Source of the DNA: Knoellia sp. p5-6-4
Lineage (GTDB): Bacteria; Actinomycetota; Actinomycetes; Actinomycetales; Dermatophilaceae
Direction of reading: 5' to 3'
Assembly (NCBI RefSeq): GCF_029222705.1
Contig: NZ_JARGZF010000001.1
Location: forward strand, 926,437-990,436
DNA: 64,000 nucleotides
In this document: positions 58,228 through 64,000 of the stretch, piece by piece
Numbering within the stretch: position 1 is the stretch's first letter
How the letters are laid out: each line of letters starts with the position of its first letter
Translations under genes and position numbers: made by a program
The notes under the pieces: generated by a model
The model's input: the letters and a program-made list of their open reading frames with translations, nothing else
The model's database searches: none
Told to the model about the DNA's origin: nothing

Positions 58228-58860
58228 ATGACCGCACAGAAGCCTGCCAGCTGGGCCTACGCCGAGGAGTTCGTCACCGAGACGCCGGTGGTGGAGCAGG
58301 CTCGCCGCCGTGGCGAGGAGCTCGGCGCCTCCCCGGTCGGCAACGGCGCGGGGGTGGTCCTGCGCCTGCTCGCGGCCGCCTCGAAGGCGCGTTCGGTCAT
58401 CGAGATCGGCACCGGCGCCGGCACCTCGGGCCTCTGGCTGCTCCAGGGCATGCCCGCCGACGGCATCCTCACGACCATCGACGTCGAGCCCGAGCACCAG
58501 GCCGCGGCCCGGCAGGCCTACCGCGAGGCCGGCATCGCGCCGCAGCGCACACGCGTGATCAGCGGCCGCGCCCTCGACGTCCTCCCCCGCATGACCGACA
58601 GTGCCTACGACATGGTCGTCGTCGACGGTGAGAAGGCCGAGTACCCCGCGTACGTCGAGCACGCGATCCGGCTGCTGCGCTCCGGCGGGGTGCTGGTGCT
58701 CGACAACATGCTCTGGCACGACCGGGTGGCCGACCCCGCGGCCCGCGACGAGCAGACCACCGTGCTGCGCGACCTCGGCAAGACCCTGCGCGACGACGAC
58801 CGTCTCCTGCCGGCGCTGCTGCCGGTGGGCGACGGGGTCCTCGCCGCCGTCAAGCGTTAG
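58228..58860 (+). CDS. SAM-dependent O-methyltransferase
   Basis: A 210-residue class I methyltransferase of the catechol O-methyltransferase-like group: [16 protein letters not shown] for [24 protein letters not shown] (metal Asp) and VLDNMLWH (metal Asp/Asn). Matches Rv1220c, divergent from sigE. Substrate unknown. Start ATG 58228 lies 7 nt after TAGGGT. Confidence 0.94.
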   Translation: MTAQKPASWAYAEEFVTETPVVEQARRRGEELGASPVGNGAGVVLRLLAAASKARSVIEIGTGAGTSGLWLLQGMPADGILTTIDVEPEHQAAARQAYREAGIAPQRTRVISGRALDVLPRMTDSAYDMVVVDGEKAEYPAYVEHAIRLLRSGGVLVLDNMLWHDRVADPAARDEQTTVLRDLGKTLRDDDRLLPALLPVGDGVLAAVKR

Positions 58861-58883
58861 ACACTCATCCGGTTGAAAAGGCC

Positions 58884-59240
58884 TCAGGCGGTGCCGGGGC
58901 CGGGGCCGCGGCGGAATCCCGCCGGCCCCTCGGCGATCGCCACGACCTCGAACGGCTCGACGGTCACCGGGGGGGACCCGATGATCCTGCTGCCCGCCGA
59001 GTCGGCCGCCTCCTTCTCGAACTCGCTCTGGAAGTCGTCGCGGTAGACCGCCTCGTCGAAGACGTAGGTGCCCTCGAACCAGCGGCCCTCGCTCATGCGC
59101 CAGGTCTTGAAGGCCAGCCCGTCGAGGAACATGAACTTGGCCATCGACGTGCCGATGACGTAGTCGCGCAGCTTCTGGCCCACCGCGGGGTCGCTGTCCT
59201 CGAGCGACCAGCGCACGGTCAGTCCGTATCCGGCATTCAT
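58884..59240 (-). CDS. hypothetical protein coupled to leucyl aminopeptidase
   Basis: A 118-residue protein with GLTVRWSLEDSDPAVGQKLRDYV at the start and WRMSEGRWFEGTYVF in the middle, suggesting an alpha-beta barrel of the dimeric ferredoxin-like or YdhR type; I do not recognise it firmly. Start ATG 59240 overlaps the pepA stop (ATGA), so it is translated after pepA. The tail is Gly/Pro-rich. Function unknown. Confidence 0.72.
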   Translation of the reverse strand: MNAGYGLTVRWSLEDSDPAVGQKLRDYVIGTSMAKFMFLDGLAFKTWRMSEGRWFEGTYVFDEAVYRDDFQSEFEKEAADSAGSRIIGSPPVTVEPFEVVAIAEGPAGFRRGPGPGTA

Positions 59241-60766
59241 TGCATGTCCTCCAGCAGGGTCAGCAGCAGCCGCGCTCCGAAGCCGGTGGCTCCCTTGCTC
59301 AGCAGTCCGCGGTCGACATCGGATCGGCCGGTGCCGGCGATGTCGAGGTGCGCCCACCGGCGGTCGCCGGCGAACTCGCGCAGGAACAAGGCTGCCGTGA
59401 TCGAGCCCGCGCCGCTCTTCGGTCCCGCTATGTGGTTGATGTCGGCCACCTCGCTGTCGAGGTCGGGCCGGTAGTCCTCGACCAGCGGCAGCGGCCAGAG
59501 GGTCTCCCCGGTGCGCTGACCTGCGGCGACGAGCTGCTCGCGCAGCGCGTCATCGGTGGCGTAGACCGGCGCCATGCTGCGGCCGAAGGCCACGCGCGCG
59601 GCTCCGGTCAGCGTGGCGATGTCGAGCAGGACGTCGGGGTCGAGGTGCCGGTCGGCGTAGGCGAGCGCGTCGGCCATGACGATGCGGCCCTCGGCGTCGG
59701 TGTTGCCGATCTCGACGGTGCGGCCGCCGTACTGCTTGACGACGTCGCCGGGGCGGTAGGACGCCGCCCCCACGGCGTTCTCAGCCAGGGCGAGGAGGCC
59801 GGTGACGCGCACGGGCACGTCGAGGTCGCGGCAGGCGGCGAGCACGGCGAGCACGATCGCCGAGCCCGACATGTCGGTCTTCATGGCGAGCATGCCCTCG
59901 GCCGGCTTGATGTCGAGGCCGCCGGTGTCGAACGTGATGCCCTTGCCCACGAGCACGACCCGCGGGGTCTTCCGCGACGCGCCCCTCGGGGTGTGGTCGA
60001 GCTGCACCAGGCGTGGTGGCGTGGCCGAGCCACCGCCGACGGCGAGCAGGCCCCCGAAGCCCTCGCGGCGCAGGTCGGCGTCCGACCACACCCGCACCCC
60101 CAGCCCGGTGCGCTTCGCGATGGTCTCCGCCTGGGCGGCCATCCACGCCGGGTTCTTGATGTTCGACGGCGTGACGGCGAGGTTGCGGGCCAGCATGGTC
60201 GCCCGGGCCCGCACGACGGCCCGTCGCACCACCTCGGCGTCCGGGGCGCCCGTGAGGGTGACGGCGCTGACGGCGGCCGCCTTCGGGTCGGCCGGCTTGC
60301 CGCTCCACCGCGGCGGCGTATAGCCACCGAGGCAGCAGCCCTCGACGAAGGCGGCGAGCGCCGAGGCGTCCCCGCCCGCGGGGATCGGCGTCACGAGGTG
60401 CCCACGCCCCCTGGCCTCGCGCCCGAGGGCCGCGCCGGCCGTGCGCAGGTCTGCGGCCGACCCGGACCCCGTGCCGACCAGCACGAGCACGCGGGCCGGG
60501 CGCCCGGATGGCAGCGGCACGGTGGTCACCGCGCCGGGCTTGGCCTCCGGCTCGTAGGCCTCGGCCAGCCACGTGGCGTCCAGGCCCAGCAGTGCGACGG
60601 CCTCGGCGTCCGGGCCCTCGGTGGCCAGCCCGCCCTCGGCGACGGGCAGCGCGAGCACGAGGCCCGCCGGTTCCGATCCGGCGAGCACGTCGGCCAGGGC
60701 CCGGTCGGTGGACTCCCAGCGGCTCGAGGCGGGGTTCAGCAGGTCGGGGGTGTTGTCGTCAGGCAC
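59237..60766 (-). CDS. pepA: leucyl aminopeptidase (M17)
   Basis: A 509-residue M17 peptidase with a macro-like N-terminus and a C-terminal catalytic domain. Metal ligands are in GKGITFDTGGLDIKP and NTDAEGRIVMADAL; the catalytic Arg lies in the latter. It removes N-terminal residues from peptides. Start GTG 60766 lies 7 nt after TAGGCT. The DUF3117 terminator at 60819 precedes it, so it has its own promoter. Confidence 0.94.
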   Translation of the reverse strand: MPDDNTPDLLNPASSRWESTDRALADVLAGSEPAGLVLALPVAEGGLATEGPDAEAVALLGLDATWLAEAYEPEAKPGAVTTVPLPSGRPARVLVLVGTGSGSAADLRTAGAALGREARGRGHLVTPIPAGGDASALAAFVEGCCLGGYTPPRWSGKPADPKAAAVSAVTLTGAPDAEVVRRAVVRARATMLARNLAVTPSNIKNPAWMAAQAETIAKRTGLGVRVWSDADLRREGFGGLLAVGGGSATPPRLVQLDHTPRGASRKTPRVVLVGKGITFDTGGLDIKPAEGMLAMKTDMSGSAIVLAVLAACRDLDVPVRVTGLLALAENAVGAASYRPGDVVKQYGGRTVEIGNTDAEGRIVMADALAYADRHLDPDVLLDIATLTGAARVAFGRSMAPVYATDDALREQLVAAGQRTGETLWPLPLVEDYRPDLDSEVADINHIAGPKSGAGSITAALFLREFAGDRRWAHLDIAGTGRSDVDRGLLSKGATGFGARLLLTLLEDMQ

Positions 60767-60818
60767 GCCTGCGAGCCTATCGACCCCGGCCGCGACGACT
60801 CGGGGGTGCCGTGGGCAG

Positions 60819-60856
60819 ACGAGACCCCCGCCGGCTGGTGCCGTCGGGGGTCTCGT
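60819..60856 (-). terminator. hairpin terminator after the DUF3117 gene
   Basis: ACGAGACCCCCG (60819-60830) pairs perfectly with CGGGGGTCTCGT (60845-60856) around 14 bases. Confidence 0.75.
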
Positions 60857-60883
60857 CGGTGCTTCGTCAGGTCCGCAGGACGC

Positions 60884-61057
60884 TCAGGCCAGGCCCTCGC
60901 AGTTGTCGATCGCGGCGCCGAGCTCCTTGGCCTCCTCGGGGGTCATCTCGACGACGAGGCGGCCGCCGCCCTCGAGCGGCATGCGCAGAACGATTCCGCG
61001 ACCTTCCTTGGTGACCTCGAGCGGGCCATCTCCGGTCCTCGGCTTCATTGCCGCCAT
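60884..61057 (-). CDS. DUF3117 small conserved protein
   Basis: A 57-residue protein, MAAMKPRTGDGPLEV ... LGAAIDNCEGLA, nearly invariant across Actinobacteria and typically highly expressed. No catalytic motif. Start ATG 61057 has GGGGAG 5 bases upstream; ATG 61048 is an alternative. Overlapping frames on the same strand are shadows. Function unknown. The 151 bases to paaX hold its leaderless promoter and no other ORF. Confidence 0.92.
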   Translation of the reverse strand: MAAMKPRTGDGPLEVTKEGRGIVLRMPLEGGGRLVVEMTPEEAKELGAAIDNCEGLA

Positions 61058-61208
61058 CGGGACTCCCCTTCCGTGGGCGTGGATCTGTTGACGGCACGCG
61101 GGTCCACGCCGGCATGTCTGTCCCGGTCGCGCCAGATGTCAGTTCATTATCCCGTGAACTGCGCCGATGGTGAAATCCACCACTCGTCCATCCGCCAGAC
61201 TGTGCATC

Positions 61209-62009
61209 GTGCACGCGCGCTCAGCCCTCTTCGACCTCTACGGCGACCACCTGCTCGCACGCGACGGGTGGGCGCCCATCGCGGCGGTCGTCGGGCTGCT
61301 CGGCAGTCTCGAGATCACCGCCCCCGCGGTGCGCACGGCGGTCTCGCGCATGGTCCGCGAGGGGTGGCTCGAGCCGCAGGAGCGCGACGGCCGCGGGTAT
61401 GCCGCGACGGCCCGCGCCCGCGCGCGCCTCGAGGAGGCGCACGGGCGCATCTACCGCACGGCGCAGACACCGTGGGACGGGCACTGGCACCTGGTGTCCG
61501 TGGAGCACCAGGCCGACCGCAACACCCGGGCCAGGGTGGCCCAGTCGCTGCGCTTCCTCGGCTACGGGTCGCTCGCGGCCGACACCTGGGTCGCGCCGCG
61601 CCAGAGCCCGGAGCTGGCCGAGGTGCTCGGCCGCGAGGGGGTCCACCACGACGGCTTCACGGCGAGCTTCCAGGGCGAGGGCTCGGCGCTCGTGAGCCGG
61701 GTCTGGGACCTCGAGGCGCTGGGCACGGCCTACCGACGCTTCGCCGAGGCGGCCCGCGAGGCGGGCCTGCCCGACGACCCCGAGCAGGCCTTCGCCTCGA
61801 GGTCCGGGCTGGTGCACGCGTGGCGGCTCTTCCTCTTCAGCGACCCCGGGCTGCCCGAGGAGGTGTTGCCGGCGCACTGGCCGGGCAGGGAGGCGGCCGA
61901 GCTGTTCGACCGGCAGGCCCGCGCCCTCCTGCCGCAGGCCCGCGCGTGGGTCGACACCTGGCTGGCGGGCGGCCCGGGCGCAGGCGCGCAGCGGCGGTCA
62001 GGCGCCTGA
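61209..62009 (+). CDS. paaX: PaaX-family transcriptional regulator
   Basis: A 266-residue PaaX-like protein starting MHARSALFDLYGDHL. The GntR-like winged helix is at about residues 20-85 (APAVRTAVSRMVREGWL), followed by the PaaX C-terminal domain. PaaX represses phenylacetate catabolism and is relieved by phenylacetyl-CoA; here the nearest candidate target is the crotonase gene at 63753. Start GTG 61209 is preferred to ATG 61167 because homology begins there and CAGACT lies 7 nt upstream. It overlaps the convergent aminotransferase gene by 12 bases. Confidence 0.9.
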   Translation: MHARSALFDLYGDHLLARDGWAPIAAVVGLLGSLEITAPAVRTAVSRMVREGWLEPQERDGRGYAATARARARLEEAHGRIYRTAQTPWDGHWHLVSVEHQADRNTRARVAQSLRFLGYGSLAADTWVAPRQSPELAEVLGREGVHHDGFTASFQGEGSALVSRVWDLEALGTAYRRFAEAAREAGLPDDPEQAFASRSGLVHAWRLFLFSDPGLPEEVLPAHWPGREAAELFDRQARALLPQARAWVDTWLAGGPGAGAQRRSGA

Positions 62010-63725
62010 CAGGCTCGCCGGCGGCAGCTCGAACCACCGCAGGTGGTCGAAGTCGTCGTTGACCGAGCCGTCCCCCTCGCACGGCGTCGCCGCGCGGAAG
62101 ATGTCCTCGGCCTCGCGCAGGTAGTCCTGCAGCGCCGACTCGGGTGCGGTGTCGTGCTGGCGCGGGTAGGTCATCACGCCGTCGGCGTCGTAGCCGACCT
62201 GGTGCAGGCGCAGCGGCGGCTCCACGGGACCCCGGCGGTGGTGCCAGCGGCCGCTGGCGGGGTCGAAGCGGTAGTCGCCGAGCAGGCGCCAGCCCTCCCG
62301 GGCCACGAGCCGCACGGCCTCGACGACGTACTCGAAGACGGCGTCGGAGATGAAGTAGTTGAAGTTCACCCGCACCCAGCCGGGCTTGATGCCCTCGCAG
62401 CCGTGGCCGATCTCGCGCTCGAACTCGTGGCTGCGGTCGATGTCGATGCCGAGCAGGTAGTGGCCGTAGGGGCCGGCGCACGAGCAGCCGCCGCGCGACT
62501 GGATGCCGAAGAGGTCGTTGAGCACCGCCACGACGAAGTTGTGGTGCAGGAACCTGCCCCGCTCCCCCGGGGCACGCACCACGAAGGAGACGATCGAGAG
62601 CCGGTCGGCGCCGAGGTTGCCGAGGATCTCGATGGCCGGCTCCTGCTGCCAGGCCTGCACGGCCCGGCGGAGGAAGTGGTCCTCGCGCTCTCGGATGGTC
62701 TGGACGCCGACGGCCTGCTTGAGCTGGAAGACGAGGCCAGCGCGGATGGACTCGATGATGGCCGGCGTGCCGCCCTCCTCGCGGTGCGCCGGGTCGTCGA
62801 GGTAGCGGTGCTCGTCCTTGTTGACGAAGGCGACGGTGCCGCCGCCGGGCACGTCGGGCACCCGGTTCGCGGTCAGCTCGCGGCGCACCACGAGCACACC
62901 GGGGGTCGCGGGGCCGCCGATGAACTTGTGCGGGCTGAGGAACACCGCGTCCTTGTAGGCCGCGGGGCCGGCGCCCGGGGACCCGTACATCTCGATGTCC
63001 ACGTAGGGACCGGCCGCGGCGAAGTCCCAGAAGGACAGCGCGCCGTGGTCGTGCAGCAGGGTCGCGATGGCGTCGGTGTCGCTGACGATCCCTGTGACGT
63101 TGCTGGCCGCCGAGAAGGACCCGATCTTCAGGGGCCGCGCGGCGTGGCGCGTGAGCTCCTCGGCGAGGCGGTGGAGGTCGATGTGGCCGTCGGCGTCCTG
63201 CGGGATGACCACGACATCGGCGATCGACTCACGCCAGACGAGCTCGTTGCTGTGGTGCTCGTAGGGCCCGATGAAGACCACGGGCCGCTCGTGGGGGGCG
63301 ATGGACTCGGCGAAGTGGTAGCGGTCCTCGAGGTTGGACGGGACCCGCAGCCCGAGCATGCCGACCAGCTTGTCGATGGTCCCGGTGCAGCCCGACCCGG
63401 CGAACATGACGATGGTGTCGTCGTCGCCGCCCACCGCGTCGCGGATGATGCGCCGCGCGTCCTCGCGCAGCCGGGTCGTCTGCAGGCCGGTGCCCGAGCT
63501 CTCGGTGTGGGTGTTGGCGTAGCGCGGGAGGACCTCGTCGCGGATGAAGTCCTCGATGAAGGTCAGGGCGCGACCGGAGGCGGTGTAGTCGGCATACGTC
63601 ACGCGGCGCGGGCCGTAGGGCCCGAGCATGACCTGGTCGTCGCCGATGACCGAGTCCCGGATCCGGCGCAGGAGCGCGGGGTCGGCGGGGGTGCTCACGA
63701 CACGGTCGGCCCGGTGCTGTCCCAC
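61998..63725 (-). CDS. class V PLP-dependent aminotransferase / cysteine-desulfurase-like protein
   Basis: A 575-residue PLP enzyme, longer than typical desulfurases by about 150 residues at the C-terminus. TYADYTASGRAL marks the N-terminal cofactor region; SFSAASNVTG and WDFAAAGPY follow; the PLP lysine is in LSPHKFIGG; RGGCSCAGPYGH holds cysteines that could be catalytic or structural. It is usually annotated as an aminotransferase of unknown substrate. Start GTG 63725 lies 6 nt after TATAGT, the best -10 box in the window; GTG 63698 is an alternative. Divergent from the enoyl-CoA hydratase. Confidence 0.88.
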   Translation of the reverse strand: MGQHRADRVVSTPADPALLRRIRDSVIGDDQVMLGPYGPRRVTYADYTASGRALTFIEDFIRDEVLPRYANTHTESSGTGLQTTRLREDARRIIRDAVGGDDDTIVMFAGSGCTGTIDKLVGMLGLRVPSNLEDRYHFAESIAPHERPVVFIGPYEHHSNELVWRESIADVVVIPQDADGHIDLHRLAEELTRHAARPLKIGSFSAASNVTGIVSDTDAIATLLHDHGALSFWDFAAAGPYVDIEMYGSPGAGPAAYKDAVFLSPHKFIGGPATPGVLVVRRELTANRVPDVPGGGTVAFVNKDEHRYLDDPAHREEGGTPAIIESIRAGLVFQLKQAVGVQTIREREDHFLRRAVQAWQQEPAIEILGNLGADRLSIVSFVVRAPGERGRFLHHNFVVAVLNDLFGIQSRGGCSCAGPYGHYLLGIDIDRSHEFEREIGHGCEGIKPGWVRVNFNYFISDAVFEYVVEAVRLVAREGWRLLGDYRFDPASGRWHHRRGPVEPPLRLHQVGYDADGVMTYPRQHDTAPESALQDYLREAEDIFRAATPCEGDGSVNDDFDHLRWFELPPASLSGA

Positions 63726-63752
63726 GCCCTCACTATAGGAATGATGGGGCCC

Positions 63753-64000
63753 ATGACAGGCCAGACCCCGCAGACCCAGCCGCCCGTCCTGCTCGAGACC
63801 TCGCCGGAGGGCGTGGCCACGGTGCGGCTCAACCGCCCGGACGCGATGAACGCCCTTGACGTCGAGACCAAGGAGCTGCTGCTGCAGACCCTGCGGCAGG
63901 TGGCCGAGGACCCGGCGGTGCGGTGCGTGGTGCTGACCGGCACCGGCCGTGCCTTCTGCGTCGGGCAGGACCTGCGCGAGCACGTCGAGCTGCTGCAGTC
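63753..64000 (+). CDS. enoyl-CoA hydratase/isomerase (C-terminus outside window)
   Basis: The first 82 residues of a crotonase-fold protein: VATVRLNRPDAMNALD and VLTGTGRAFCVGQDLREH, the latter holding the first oxyanion residue. The pattern resembles PaaG-type phenylacetate isomerases, which would fit the nearby paaX, but the part that would decide is outside the window. Start ATG 63753 lies 7 nt after AATGAT, back to back with the TATAGT promoter of the aminotransferase. Confidence 0.88.
   Translation, partial: MTGQTPQTQPPVLLETSPEGVATVRLNRPDAMNALDVETKELLLQTLRQVAEDPAVRCVVLTGTGRAFCVGQDLREHVELLQ

Larger units (their letters stand above)
2455..63597. repeat. dispersed octamer GTATGCCG, 35 copies
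   Basis: First bases of copies reading GTATGCCG on the + strand: 4249, 9891, 13660, 18745, 26009, 29320, 32564, 35217, 37695, 40723, 42846, 44844, 47421, 49867, 53822, 61396. Copies reading CGGCATAC: 2455, 6944, 8613, 13965, 17221, 19030, 23387, 25811, 32595, 33225, 36181, 40477, 46037, 49943, 52105, 54612, 54981, 57285, 63590. A frequent extension is (G)GTATGCCGT(G). Eleven are between genes; the rest lie in coding sequence, most often as TAT-GCC. One near match, GTATGCCA, is at 27501. Confidence 0.85.

Noticed and set aside
2455-63597. GTATGCCG as a KOPS- or Chi-like polarity signal
   Set aside because: Those are skewed to one strand; here copies are 16 to 19 between strands with no local bias visible.
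1-64000. tRNA, rRNA, prophage or insertion sequence
   Set aside because: Nearly all gaps are under 300 bases and I saw no tRNA-like cloverleaf, transposase, integrase or terminal inverted repeats.

Overview
This window is high-GC actinobacterial DNA, most likely from the Micrococcales and probably near the Intrasporangiaceae (Janibacter, Knoellia, Phycicoccus or Tetrasphaera-like). The lineage is inferred from gene content and local gene order; no rRNA lies in the window. Evidence includes WhiB7, AdnAB, UvrD2, mycoredoxin, TatB, an ECF sigma/anti-sigma pair, frequent GTG starts, and many genes whose start codon lies 6-7 nt behind a TANNNT box, as in leaderless transcripts. There are no rRNA or tRNA genes, CRISPR arrays, insertion sequences or prophage genes. 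Almost all of it looks like chromosomal core or near-core sequence.

Region 1 (1-36 kb) follows the order of M. tuberculosis Rv3193c-Rv3213c with extra genes inserted. It holds a UPF0182 membrane protein, a PPA1309-like protein, a YlbL-type PDZ/Lon-like protease, MoaE, an SDR protein, a DUF2342 protein, Nudix and SprT-like proteins, an enoyl-CoA hydratase, a ThiF-like protein, an ABC1 kinase, a HhH-GPD protein, a phosphodiesterase, WhiB7, UvrD2, mycoredoxin, NudC, a phosphotransferase, the AdnAB helicase-nuclease, an alkyltransferase-like protein, MoeZ, a TetR regulator, DUF3107, a YeaQ-like membrane protein, a ferritin-like protein, a DEAD-box helicase, an alcohol dehydrogenase and a ParA-like ATPase. 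DNA repair and redox or antibiotic-stress functions dominate.

Region 2 (36-51 kb) is more mixed: a RecB-like nuclease, a shortened MarC, a PHP phosphoesterase, an unknown membrane protein, MarR, aminopeptidase P, a PIG-L deacetylase, a secreted trypsin-like protease, a RIO kinase, a lipoprotein esterase and an L,D-transpeptidase. Scattered among them are a MaoC hydratase, an acyl-CoA dehydrogenase and two adjacent CitE-like lyases that resemble the ethylmalonyl-CoA gene set of Streptomyces.

Region 3 (51-61 kb) matches M. tuberculosis Rv1220c-Rv1232c: an MgtE-N/CBS protein, DUF1003, Mrp, then the leftward sigE-rseA-htrA-tatB envelope-stress operon, with an O-methyltransferase divergent from sigE. 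The window ends with leucyl aminopeptidase, DUF3117, PaaX, a class V aminotransferase and the start of an enoyl-CoA hydratase.

The most unusual signal is not a gene. The octamer GTATGCCG (reverse complement CGGCATAC) occurs 35 times, nearly evenly on both strands, inside and between genes, and once as an inverted pair forming a terminator stem. Inside genes it usually carries the otherwise rare TAT codon. It behaves like a genome-wide marker word, such as an uptake sequence or a protein-binding site.
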